From: JAUUZQ01 sp964538375
GTDB taxonomy: Bacteria; Bacteroidota; Bacteroidia; Bacteroidales; GCA-2748055
Assembly: GCA_964538375.1 (NCBI GenBank)
Contig: CAZIFQ010000003.1
Coordinates: 62,001-126,000, forward strand
DNA: 64,000 nucleotides
Direction: 5' to 3'
Below the pieces are notes generated by a model. The model ran no database searches. It saw nothing but the letters and a program-made list of their open reading frames with translations, and was not told the DNA's origin. This document shows, piece after piece, positions 43,434 to 52,235 of this stretch (position 1 is its first letter; every line of letters starts with the position of its first letter). Made by a program: the position numbers and the translations under genes.

Positions 43434-44447
43434 TTATTGATTTATTTGGCTCAAATAGCGTGCCATATCATATAACGAATTAAACACGGAAGTATTTTCC
43501 TTGAACTTCACGACCCATGTTGTTTCCTTATCCTGCTCTTGAACAATAACTTCAGCAATAGCGTCCTTTTTCTCACTCACTATTTGATATGAAATACGCT
43601 CCAAAGCCCTGGCGGTCCATTGTATACTACTACTGTCATTTACTTTTAAGTATATCTCAGCTTTTACAGGACGCTTTGGGATGAACTTCATCTCTTTTTC
43701 ATCGAACAATACCCTGGAATCCTTAAAAAGCTTAGTAAATACCTGCTGCTTACCCAGGTCTTCTACCCCACCTTCGATGATTTTTCTATCATTAATTACC
43801 CAGCATTTATCTGCAAAGAGAAATGCAGTTTCCAGGTCGTGAGTAGAATAGAGGATCGATTTTCCTGCTTCTCTTAATTGATATAGTACACTGATAATTT
43901 CAAACTTATTGGGCAGATCAAGGAAGGCAGTCGGTTCATCCAGGAGGAGAATTGATGTTTCCTGTGCCAGGGCCCGTGCGATCATTACCCGTTGTCTTTC
44001 CCCATCACTTAAACGGTTTACCGGGGCATCCCTAAAAACTTCCATTCCAACAAATCCAATGGCTTCCATAATTTTATTATGATCCTCGCCTTTTATCCGT
44101 CCCCACCAGTTTGTATAAGGATGTCGGCCCAGGGACACCAGTTCATAAACAGTGAGATTTTCGATGGGTGAACTGCCCGATTCAACGAAGGAGAGCAAAC
44201 GAGCAAATTTATACGGCGGAATCATCGAATTGACCTGATTATCTACAGTGACAGTTCCCCCTGAGGGTTTTTTCAAAGCAGCTATTGTTCTCAGCAGTGT
44301 GCTTTTTCCTGAACCATTTTTGCCAATCAGGGCAACCATTTCTCCTTTCCTGACCCCGGCATTTACATCAGATACCAGGTTTTTAGATCCATGGTATCCA
44401 CAGGTCAGCTTATTCAATGAGATGATATGTTCTGCTTGTTTATGCAT
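43434..44447 (-). CDS. FecE/BtuD-type ABC ATPase with C-terminal extension
   Basis: 337 residues. The ATPase domain (1-245) has Walker A GKNGSGKST, Walker B ILLLDEPTAFLD, and the signature LSDGERQRV (Asp in place of the more usual Gly). It energises uptake of iron-siderophore, heme or cobalamin through the permease encoded just upstream. The extra 90 C-terminal residues (after about 245) form a beta-rich domain of unknown role that E. coli FecE lacks. The gene starts 1 nt after the permease stop. Confidence 0.9.
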   Translation of the reverse strand: MHKQAEHIISLNKLTCGYHGSKNLVSDVNAGVRKGEMVALIGKNGSGKSTLLRTIAALKKPSGGTVTVDNQVNSMIPPYKFARLLSFVESGSSPIENLTVYELVSLGRHPYTNWWGRIKGEDHNKIMEAIGFVGMEVFRDAPVNRLSDGERQRVMIARALAQETSILLLDEPTAFLDLPNKFEIISVLYQLREAGKSILYSTHDLETAFLFADKCWVINDRKIIEGGVEDLGKQQVFTKLFKDSRVLFDEKEMKFIPKRPVKAEIYLKVNDSSSIQWTARALERISYQIVSEKKDAIAEVIVQEQDKETTWVVKFKENTSVFNSLYDMARYLSQINQ

Positions 44448-44448
44448 G

Positions 44449-45468
44449 TTAATTGGCCAGTTTCCTCCCTTTTATAACAACCCATATAACCACAGGTATT
44501 CCTATCAGTGATGTTACAGCATTGAGAGGTAATATTCTTTCAGAACCAGGCACTTGAGAGATCAGATCGCTAATAAGAAGTATGGCAATACCACAAAGCA
44601 GGGTTGCAGGAAACAGGTATCTCATATCAGATTTCCCAATCAGAAACCTCGTGATATGCGGCACAGCAATTCCAATAAATCCAATGGGACCACAAAATGC
44701 GGTTACTGTTCCGGCCAGGATACTTGTGCTGATAAAAACCAGTGTGCGTGTTCTCCTAACATTGATTCCTACAGAGGAGGCATACTCCTCACCTAACATC
44801 ATGCCATTTAAACCCTTAACAGTTAATACAGCCAGGATCAATCCCGGGATGAGGGTAATGGTCATGACTATGAGTGATGAATTAGTCACATCTCCCAGAC
44901 TTCCCATACTCCATATCACAAATGATTTTAGCGCCGCTGCAGAGCCGAAATATTGCATAATACTAATAATTGCGGAGAGGCCGCTGCTGAACATGATACC
45001 AAGAATCAGGATGGTCATTATGTTTCGGATTCTCAGGGTAACCAATAAAAGCAAAAACATCACTACTGCTGCGCCCATCCATGCAGCTGCAACTATTCCC
45101 CAATCAGCAATAATCCCGGTAGCAAGTGTGCCGGTGCCAAGAACAACTATTGCTGCGCCCAGACTGGCTCCTGAGCTGATACCCAAAACATAAGGTCCAG
45201 CAAGAGGATTTCGAAATATAGTCTGCATCTGCAATCCACTCACTGAGAGGGCTGCTCCGGCCAAAACAGCGGTCAGCACCCGGGGGATTCTAAAGTCTCT
45301 TAAAATAACAAGGTGTTGCCTGGATATATCTTCAGAGCCACTTACATAGGAGAAAAATTCAGCAAAGGAAATCTTTACTGTACCGGAAGATATATCTAGA
45401 ATTATCAGAAAGATAATAATAACAAAAAGTACCGCCAGCTGAAGTGAATATCGGGATTTTCCAGACAA
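44449..45468 (-). CDS. FecCD-type ABC permease
   Basis: 339 residues with about nine to ten membrane helices, matching the FecCD/BtuC family. Landmarks are RIPRVLTAVLAGAALSVSGLQMQTIFRNPLAGPYVLGISSGA (split over the second helix and the loop), GLNGMMLGEEYASSVG (the coupling helix that contacts the ATPase), and the C-terminal FCGPIGFIGIAVPHITRF. It would act as a homodimer with the ATPase next to it. The substrate (iron chelate, heme or corrinoid) cannot be decided from the sequence. Confidence 0.93.
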   Translation of the reverse strand: MSGKSRYSLQLAVLFVIIIFLIILDISSGTVKISFAEFFSYVSGSEDISRQHLVILRDFRIPRVLTAVLAGAALSVSGLQMQTIFRNPLAGPYVLGISSGASLGAAIVVLGTGTLATGIIADWGIVAAAWMGAAVVMFLLLLVTLRIRNIMTILILGIMFSSGLSAIISIMQYFGSAAALKSFVIWSMGSLGDVTNSSLIVMTITLIPGLILAVLTVKGLNGMMLGEEYASSVGINVRRTRTLVFISTSILAGTVTAFCGPIGFIGIAVPHITRFLIGKSDMRYLFPATLLCGIAILLISDLISQVPGSERILPLNAVTSLIGIPVVIWVVIKGRKLAN

Positions 45469-45473
45469 TTCTC

Positions 45474-45746
45474 TTACTTTTTTAATTCTTCAATGACAAG
45501 GGTTAATTCATAAAGATCCTCCCGAACTTTTCTGTAGTGGTCCTTCAGCGAAGCACTGTCAGCATCACTTTCCGGATGATTTGTACGGAGAATCAGGTCG
45601 TTACGCAAGTATACTATCTTCTTAATTATTTCATCGAATTTGCTCTCTTCAAGATCTTCCTCGAAATTTTTGTAGGTATAACAATTATTGAGGAGTTCGT
45701 AAGTAAGGATATTAATATCTTTTTTAAGAATACGTATACTAGCCAT
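45474..45746 (-). CDS. Small helical protein within the ABC operon
   Basis: 90 residues, almost entirely charged helix (coiled-coil-like KDINILTYELLNNC, LRTNHPESDADSASLKDHY, LYELTLVIEELKK). There is no signal peptide or membrane segment. It is inserted between the binding-protein gene and the permease gene, 5 nt before the permease start. No family is recognised. Confidence 0.68.
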   Translation of the reverse strand: MASIRILKKDINILTYELLNNCYTYKNFEEDLEESKFDEIIKKIVYLRNDLILRTNHPESDADSASLKDHYRKVREDLYELTLVIEELKK

Positions 45747-45810
45747 AGTTTCTAAAGTTGATAATGATCAAATTTAGAAATTATTTTGAAGCAAAAAATA
45801 TTTTGAGATA

Positions 45811-46947
45811 TTATCGCAGTCTTTTATAATAATAAAGGGAATCATTTCCCTTGTGAAAAATATTCACCAGGTCGTTCAAAATTTTATCAGGATTGATAAG
45901 TCCCGATTCCCAGTAGTCATTCCCGCCATCAGCAGATACACGCAGATTATTATTATATATCTCTCCCTCTTCGAAAGCTTTTATATTTTCAAAACGATTG
46001 TCATGATCCAGGACGGACTGAAGGTTGTCAGCGACACCGGCATTTATCCATATATCAGCATCCAGAATTTTTATATAGCAAGATTCAAGATCAAAGGGCT
46101 CTGCTTCAGTAGTTTTCAGAGCTTTCCATACATAAGAGCCACCTGCGTCTTCAATAAACCTGGCAGCAAAAGATTGTCCACCGGCAATGTACCAGGTATC
46201 TTTCCAGGGAAGTCCAACAAATACCGAGGGAAAATAAGTTGCTGCAGATGCTGTTTCAGCAATGGAATCGTACCTGTAAGTGATTCCCTCAAAGATTTCC
46301 GTTGCCAGTTCCTGTTTTTCATAGAACAGTCCGAAAAACTTTATCCACTCTGCTCTGCCAAGAGGTTCATTCTCCAGGTAATCGGCACACATAACCACCG
46401 GCACACCCAGATCTTCCAATTTTTTTATGGTCTGGTTTACCCCGGCTTCAACACCATAAAGGAAGAGCACGTCAGGATCAAGTTCAATGACTAACTCATA
46501 ATTGAGACCCCTGTCGTAGCCAACATCCTTTACTTTCTTATCGGCAATCCGCTGCCTGAGTTTCTCGTTATAAACGTAATGAGCTCCCGATACTCCGCAA
46601 ATCGTTTCGCTTTCTCCCAGCGTATCAATAATTGAAATAAATGTAGTTGACATGATTATCACACGCTGAACGGGAGTCTTGATAAACTGAACTTCTTTCA
46701 AGGAATCCGGCACCATGGTCTTATTCTCCCCAAGAAGATATGAAAAAGATGAACGATCTGCTTTTTGCCAGGGATTGAAAACTTTCAGCAGGTAGTAATC
46801 ATCAATTTTTTCAACTGTATACTTGTTCGCTATTGAAACAAATTCATTTTTTGGGGAATGGCTTTCGTCCCGGGTACTATCTCCCTGGTGTTTACAGCTA
46901 TAGCATAGCAATCCGACGATTACCAGGTATGGGATTAGCGCTTTCAC
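45811..46947 (-). CDS. ABC transporter substrate-binding lipoprotein (FecB/BtuF type)
   Basis: 378 residues. A lipobox LLCYSCK places a lipidated Cys near residue 18. The two-lobed helical-backbone fold of cluster A-II binding proteins is evident (VQRVIIMSTTFISIIDTLG, ELDPDVLFLYGV, YLENEPLGRAEWIKFFGLFY). The start is a GTG at 46947, overlapping the protease stop as GTGA, so the two genes are translationally coupled. It delivers the ligand to the FecCD permease. The ligand class is open: heme, cobalamin or siderophore. Confidence 0.9.
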   Translation of the reverse strand: MKALIPYLVIVGLLCYSCKHQGDSTRDESHSPKNEFVSIANKYTVEKIDDYYLLKVFNPWQKADRSSFSYLLGENKTMVPDSLKEVQFIKTPVQRVIIMSTTFISIIDTLGESETICGVSGAHYVYNEKLRQRIADKKVKDVGYDRGLNYELVIELDPDVLFLYGVEAGVNQTIKKLEDLGVPVVMCADYLENEPLGRAEWIKFFGLFYEKQELATEIFEGITYRYDSIAETASAATYFPSVFVGLPWKDTWYIAGGQSFAARFIEDAGGSYVWKALKTTEAEPFDLESCYIKILDADIWINAGVADNLQSVLDHDNRFENIKAFEEGEIYNNNLRVSADGGNDYWESGLINPDKILNDLVNIFHKGNDSLYYYKRLR

Positions 46948-48644
46948 TTCTTAATTATGATTCTTGATGAGCCATTGAAATTATCACTTCTTACCTTCAT
47001 AAAATACATACCGGAATGAAGGTGATTAAGATTCATATTTATTTGAGGATGTGAAGGTCGTTTCTCTTTGTAAACCAATTTTCCCGAAATATTATAAATC
47101 TCAATATTCAATTCAGTATAATTGTTATCCGGAAGTGCAAGTATAAAATGTCCTTCAGAGGGATTAGGATAAACGAGAATGTCATTTGCAGGAATAGCAA
47201 CAGGATTCACATCGAGAGCCATCTGAGACAATCCACCGATAGACAGCTGACCGGTATTTGTCGGGTCCAGCCACCTTTTCAACTGCTTGTCAGAATCCTC
47301 GTGATAATCCCAGCTATAATATAACCTGGAGTAATAGTCGTTTTTATTGTATTTATCTAAAACACTATTGTAAGAGGAGAATATTGTGTGGCCAGTTTCT
47401 TCATTGTAACCAATAGAGTCTCCACAATACGCCAACCCACCTGAGAGTAGTCCAATAAGTCGCTTGTTCGGATTAAACAGTGGTGATCCGGAAGAGCCAC
47501 CTTCAGTTGTTCCTATGTCCCATTGCTTGATCCAGTAATTTGAAGGAACAAGGTAATCGTTCAAATCTCCAGGAACTTCTTCGGGGGTATATTGCGTGTC
47601 AAAATCGTAAGAAATTTTCATGGCATCAGCATTGGGATGATGCAGGGTAACTGAGGATTCGTAAGTTTTCTCGCGTACATCCCATCCGGCAAAGTATAAT
47701 TCATAAGCACGAGGAGGAGTTTCAGATAGTTTAAGAAGCGTAAAATCTATAGTGTCGCCCGTTGAAATTACGTCGGCTCCACTAATGGATTTATCTGCAA
47801 CAGCATCATTGATAAAACAAGCGCTGTTTTCGAAGCGAAATGTGAATGTGGAATTGTTCGCATAGTAATCTGCATTCAGACAATGCTCAGCAGTAAGCAC
47901 ATAGGGTTTTCCATTATACGAAGTATTGTTTACCAGTATACCGGTGCAATATAAGCGCGGAGTAGTAATCAGACAAACAGATTTTTTGATTGTTTGCCAC
48001 TCCTCCCCTTCTTCGCAATTTATATCAATCTCACAATCCTGTGATTCGCCAAGGCCACTATTCGTTTGCTTTTTTGTGCCAAATAAAGGAATAACTGCAT
48101 GCGATACGGACCCGATTCTAAGCTTCCCGTAATCTGTGGTCTCTTTATCCACCTGCATCTCAATAATTACCTGTTCTCCAGGTATATGAGATACGAAAAG
48201 ACTGCCGAAATCTTTATTGTTTTTGTGTGTAAATGCTCCTTTTATGTGCTTTCCGGATTCATCGTACAGGAAAATTCGAACACCTTCAGATAATTCATAT
48301 TCAGAGAAAAGCACTCCGAGAGACAAAGCATCAGGAGAGATAATATGCACGCGCCATATATCCATTGTTTCTGTTTCTACCCATCCGCCATTAAACTCGG
48401 GTGATAGGTCAACAACTCTTTCAATGGCATATTGAAGAGATTTTTTTACCTGGTTATACCTGAAGCTCTTTGTAGCTTCAATTAAAAGAGGATCCTCAGT
48501 TGGCAGCAAATACATAACATCTTCGGCATTGAAATCTTCGGTATTCATCAGGGGCTTGCCTCCATAACTGATTTGTGCATCAAGCGGAAGAATGCAAATC
48601 AGGAGCAAAGGAAAAAAAATACTATGGTGTAAAAATCGTTTCAT
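46944..48644 (-). CDS. T9SS-secreted trypsin-like serine protease
   Basis: 566 residues. The signal peptide is MKRFLHHSIFFPLLLICILPLDAQ-like. A propeptide of about 200 residues is followed by an S1-family catalytic domain. The His is in LTAEHC, the Asp in TIDFTLLKL and the Ser in EGGSSGSPLF. These resemble lysyl endopeptidase-type enzymes. The last 75 residues are a type A T9SS sorting domain (VYPNPSEGHF, IYNISGKLVYK, SGMYFMKV), so it is exported across the outer membrane and anchored or released. An ATG at 48710 precedes the promoter, hence the start at 48644. It is the first gene of the operon with the FecBCD-type importer. Confidence 0.9.
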   Translation of the reverse strand: MKRFLHHSIFFPLLLICILPLDAQISYGGKPLMNTEDFNAEDVMYLLPTEDPLLIEATKSFRYNQVKKSLQYAIERVVDLSPEFNGGWVETETMDIWRVHIISPDALSLGVLFSEYELSEGVRIFLYDESGKHIKGAFTHKNNKDFGSLFVSHIPGEQVIIEMQVDKETTDYGKLRIGSVSHAVIPLFGTKKQTNSGLGESQDCEIDINCEEGEEWQTIKKSVCLITTPRLYCTGILVNNTSYNGKPYVLTAEHCLNADYYANNSTFTFRFENSACFINDAVADKSISGADVISTGDTIDFTLLKLSETPPRAYELYFAGWDVREKTYESSVTLHHPNADAMKISYDFDTQYTPEEVPGDLNDYLVPSNYWIKQWDIGTTEGGSSGSPLFNPNKRLIGLLSGGLAYCGDSIGYNEETGHTIFSSYNSVLDKYNKNDYYSRLYYSWDYHEDSDKQLKRWLDPTNTGQLSIGGLSQMALDVNPVAIPANDILVYPNPSEGHFILALPDNNYTELNIEIYNISGKLVYKEKRPSHPQINMNLNHLHSGMYFMKVRSDNFNGSSRIIIKK

Positions 48645-48663
48645 TTTTAGTATGCTGAATAAA

Positions 48664-48671
48664 CAAAAGTA
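48664..48671 (-). promoter_or_regulatory. -7 box of the protease/ABC operon
   Basis: TACTTTTG on the minus strand, 19 nt before the ATG at 48644. A TTTG at 48685-48688 is only 13 nt upstream, shorter than consensus spacing. No Fur-like box is recognisable. Confidence 0.5.
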
Positions 48672-48747
48672 ACAAAAAGTGCTACAAACTCTATTTACAT
48701 AACACTGCATCCTTGCTTTTTATTATTTTTACAAAAAAGAGTTATTC

Positions 48748-50751
48748 ATGAGTAAAGCTTCGGATAAAGAAAGGATTGATCTGCTCAGGAAAGAGTTGCA
48801 TAAACATAATTATCTTTATTATGTAAAAACACAGCCGGAGATCAATGATTTCCAATTTGATATACTATTGCAGGAATTGGATGAGTTGGAAAAGCGACAC
48901 CCTGAATTTATGGATGATAATTCACCCACACGACGTGTTGGAAGTGATATCAGTACCGGTTTTGAGCAATTTGAGCATAGCTTACCTATGTTATCCCTGG
49001 GGAACACATACAACGAGGAGGAACTAAAGGAATTTGATGAGCGTGTAAAGAAAACCATTACTGAGCCAATTGAATACGCATGTGAATTGAAATATGACGG
49101 TGTCGCTATCAGCTTGCGGTATGAAAACGGGAGCTTATTCAGAGCATTGACACGTGGAGATGGCGTTGTTGGCGATGATGTTACAAATAATATAAGAACA
49201 ATCCGAAGTATTCCGCTACATTTATTTGGAGATAATTACCCGGAAAGATTTGAAATTCGAGGTGAAGTTCTCATGCCTGTCGAAGGATTTAAGAAAATGA
49301 ACGAATCCAGGATTAAGGAGGGTGAAGCTGCCTTTGCCAACCCCAGGAATGCCACTGCAGGTACGCTGAAGATGCAGGATCCTGCTGTTGTTGCAAAGAG
49401 ACCATTGGATTGTTTCCTTTATTCCGTTGCCATAGAAGAAAGCATTTTCTCCAGTCACTACGAAAGTTTACAGGCAAGTGCAGATTGGGGATTCAGGGTT
49501 CCTCCGTATAATAAGGTTGTTGGTAGTATCGGGGAAGTTTTTCAATTCATCTCTTACTGGGCTGAAAGAAGAAAGGAATTACCTATTGAAATAGATGGTA
49601 TTGTGATCAAGGTAAACTCTTACGAACAACAACGAGAGCTCGGATTTACAGCCAAAACTCCAAGATGGGCCATTGCATATAAATTTAAAGCAGAGCAAGC
49701 AGCCACACGTCTGCTGAGCGTGGATTTCCAGGTAGGAAGAACAGGGGCTGTTACACCCGTGGCCAATCTTGAACCGGTTCAGCTTGCGGGCACAACAGTT
49801 AAGCGGGCCTCACTGCATAATGCTGATCAGATCAATCTCCTGGGTTTGAAACTTCATGACATGGTTTTCGTGGAAAAAGGCGGGGACATTATTCCTAAAA
49901 TTGTTGGCGTTGATACTTCAGCCAGGGAAGCCGGAGCTAAGGATATTCAGTTTATCAGCCATTGTCCTGAATGCAATGAACTTCTGGTTAGGGAAGAAGA
50001 TGAAGCGGCACATTATTGTCCGAATATAAATGGCTGTCCGCCCCAGATAAAAGGCCGGATTGAGCATTTTATCAGCCGAAAGGCCATGAATATAAATGCA
50101 GCTGAAGCCACTATAAACCAACTGTTTAATGCTGGTTTAGTTTCTAATGTTGCTGATTTATTCGATTTGACAGTCTTTGATATTATTAATCTTGAAGGTT
50201 TCAGAATTAAGTCATCAGAGAACCTTGTTAGTAGTATCAAGGAGTCTGTAACTATACCCTTCCCAAGGGTGCTATACTCCCTTGGAATAAGGTATGTGGG
50301 AGAAACGGTAGCCAAAAAACTCGCTGCACACTTTAAAAATATTGATGCGTTGATGAATGCTGATATGGAATCATTGGTAGAAGTTGATGAAATTGGGGAA
50401 CGCATTGCTGAATCATTGCTGAGCTTTTTTAGCATTGAATCGAACCGGGAATTAATTGAGCGACTCAGGACAGCAGGATTGAGGATGGAGATAGAAAAGC
50501 TACAAACACTAAATTCAGATTTACTTAAGGGGAAATCTTTTGTCATCTCAGGTAAGTTTTCCACGCATTCGCGAGATGAATTAAAAGAGATGGTAGAGCA
50601 GAATGGAGGCAAAAACAGCAGTTCAGTAAGCTCCAAAACATCATTCGTGCTGGCCGGTGAGAATATGGGTCCTGAGAAATATAAAAAGGCAGAATCTCAC
50701 GAGGTTCCAATTATTTCCATTCAGGATTTCCTACAAATGCTGAATAAATAA
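48748..50751 (+). CDS. ligA: NAD-dependent DNA ligase
   Basis: 667 residues. Domain Ia (1-65) carries the NAD-binding YxY-type region (HNYLYYV). Adenylation Lys115 is in CELKYDGVA. The OB fold, a four-Cys zinc site (CPEC...YCPNINGCP, about 405-430), helix-hairpin-helix repeats and a C-terminal BRCT domain (about 590-667, GKSFVISGKF) complete the standard layout. It seals Okazaki fragments and repair nicks. It is divergent from the protease operon, and followed by the DUF6913-like gene and dapA on the same strand. Confidence 0.97.
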   Translation: MSKASDKERIDLLRKELHKHNYLYYVKTQPEINDFQFDILLQELDELEKRHPEFMDDNSPTRRVGSDISTGFEQFEHSLPMLSLGNTYNEEELKEFDERVKKTITEPIEYACELKYDGVAISLRYENGSLFRALTRGDGVVGDDVTNNIRTIRSIPLHLFGDNYPERFEIRGEVLMPVEGFKKMNESRIKEGEAAFANPRNATAGTLKMQDPAVVAKRPLDCFLYSVAIEESIFSSHYESLQASADWGFRVPPYNKVVGSIGEVFQFISYWAERRKELPIEIDGIVIKVNSYEQQRELGFTAKTPRWAIAYKFKAEQAATRLLSVDFQVGRTGAVTPVANLEPVQLAGTTVKRASLHNADQINLLGLKLHDMVFVEKGGDIIPKIVGVDTSAREAGAKDIQFISHCPECNELLVREEDEAAHYCPNINGCPPQIKGRIEHFISRKAMNINAAEATINQLFNAGLVSNVADLFDLTVFDIINLEGFRIKSSENLVSSIKESVTIPFPRVLYSLGIRYVGETVAKKLAAHFKNIDALMNADMESLVEVDEIGERIAESLLSFFSIESNRELIERLRTAGLRMEIEKLQTLNSDLLKGKSFVISGKFSTHSRDELKEMVEQNGGKNSSSVSSKTSFVLAGENMGPEKYKKAESHEVPIISIQDFLQMLNK

Positions 50752-50786
50752 TATTATCAGCTAAAAAATTGTAATTTTGAATTCCT

Positions 50787-51326
50787 ATGAGTCAATTTAG
50801 TCAGAATTTTGGAAAAAGGGTAATGGGGAAGCGCTTAAAGAAAAGCGCACGAAACAAAACTGCGCAGAATTTTAAGTCTGCCAACAATGTTACCATAGTA
50901 TTTGATGCATTAATTCCGAATTCTTTCTCTGTAGTGAAGGATTTCTCTAAATACTTAAATGAGTTTGGCATAAAGACAAAAGTTATTGGTTTTGTTGCCC
51001 AGAAAGAAGTTCCTCAGGAGATGTTGCTTTGGGCAAATTTTGAATTCATTACAAAAAAAGAGATCAATTGGTTTGCTAAACCGATTGGACCCGTTGCAGA
51101 AGCTTATTTTGCAAGCGAACCTGATATTCTCTTTGTTTTTAGTTTCGCCAAAAATTTATCTATTGATTTTCTCTCTCAATTATCCTTAGCGAAGTTTAAA
51201 GTTGGTTGTTTCACTGAAGATACCAATGATTTTGACCTAATGATAAATCCTCCGGGAGGAAAATGTGAACTGGATTTTTTGACCGAGCAGGTTAAACTAT
51301 ATATTAATATGTTAAACCCATCCTAA
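50787..51326 (+). CDS. DUF6913-like cytoplasmic protein
   Basis: 179 residues. A basic N-terminal segment (GKRVMGKRLKKSARNK, about 9-24) leads into an alpha/beta domain (NNVTIVFDALIP, TKVIGFVAQ, DILFVFSFA, KVGCFTEDTNDFDLMINPP). It matches what I recall of the Bacteroidota DUF6913 family, whose genes lie beside dapA. The conserved FDLMINP ending suggests a ligand-binding fold, and the basic stretch suggests RNA or membrane contact. Function is unknown. It lies 35 nt after ligA and 11 nt before dapA. Confidence 0.62.
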   Translation: MSQFSQNFGKRVMGKRLKKSARNKTAQNFKSANNVTIVFDALIPNSFSVVKDFSKYLNEFGIKTKVIGFVAQKEVPQEMLLWANFEFITKKEINWFAKPIGPVAEAYFASEPDILFVFSFAKNLSIDFLSQLSLAKFKVGCFTEDTNDFDLMINPPGGKCELDFLTEQVKLYINMLNPS

Positions 51327-51337
51327 GGATACACAAT

Positions 51338-52225
51338 ATGTCGGAAAAAAGAAAATATGAAGGCAGCGGTGTTGCTATGGTTACACCATTCGGAAATGAT
51401 GGAGCAATTGATTTTGCAGTGTTAGAAAGACATACTGATGAATTAATCAAACATGGAATTGATTACCTGGTTGTTCTGGGTACTACAGCTGAAACCCCTA
51501 CCCTTTCTAAAGAAGAAAAGATAGAGATAATTGATGTGGTAAAGAAGTCTGCCGGAGGAAGAGTTCCTATTGTTATAGGAGCAGGAGGAAACAGTACATC
51601 AGATGTTATTGACTGGATAAGAGAGATTGGTTCAAATGGGATTGATGCGTATTTAAGTGTGGCACCCTATTACAGCAAGCCCTCACAAACAGGTATGATT
51701 CAGCATTTTTCAGCCATTGCATCCTCTTCAGACCTGCCACTGATCTTATACAATGTTCCGGGCCGCACCAGTTCAAACCTTGAAGCAGCAACAGTATTGC
51801 AACTTGCACATGAGCTTGGCAACAAAGTTGCGGCGGTGAAAGAGGCCTCGGGCAATATGCAGCAGATCATGGAGATTCAAAAGGACAAACCCGAAGATTT
51901 CCTTGTAATATCTGGCGACGACGCCATCGCTCTACCGATGATCTCATTGGGCTGTAGCGGTGTAATATCTGTTATCGGAAATGCGCTGCCTGAATTGCTT
52001 TCGCAGATGATCAATGATGCACTTGCTGGCAATTATGAGGATGCAAGGGAAAAGCATTACAATATGTTACCGATGATCAGTGCAATTTTTAAAGAGGGCA
52101 ATCCTACCGGTGTAAAAGCTTTGATGGAAATACGCGGTTTTGGTAAGAATAATCTCCGGCTACCACTTATCACCGCTACTTCTGCTCTCTACGACAAAAT
52201 CAGGTATTTAAACAGTTTGTTATAA
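51338..52225 (+). CDS. dapA: 4-hydroxy-tetrahydrodipicolinate synthase
   Basis: Condenses pyruvate with aspartate semialdehyde, the first step of the lysine/diaminopimelate branch. In 295 residues the Schiff-base Lys168 lies in VAAVKEASGN, Tyr138 in LILYNVPGRT, Thr49/50 in LGTTAET, and the Tyr pair in APYYSKPSQ. Length is normal and the enzyme should be a cytoplasmic tetramer. The start is preceded by a weak AAGGAT 9 nt upstream. It is convergent with secA, only 10 bp apart. Confidence 0.96.
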   Translation: MSEKRKYEGSGVAMVTPFGNDGAIDFAVLERHTDELIKHGIDYLVVLGTTAETPTLSKEEKIEIIDVVKKSAGGRVPIVIGAGGNSTSDVIDWIREIGSNGIDAYLSVAPYYSKPSQTGMIQHFSAIASSSDLPLILYNVPGRTSSNLEAATVLQLAHELGNKVAAVKEASGNMQQIMEIQKDKPEDFLVISGDDAIALPMISLGCSGVISVIGNALPELLSQMINDALAGNYEDAREKHYNMLPMISAIFKEGNPTGVKALMEIRGFGKNNLRLPLITATSALYDKIRYLNSLL

Positions 52226-52235
52226 ACGTATTTTT

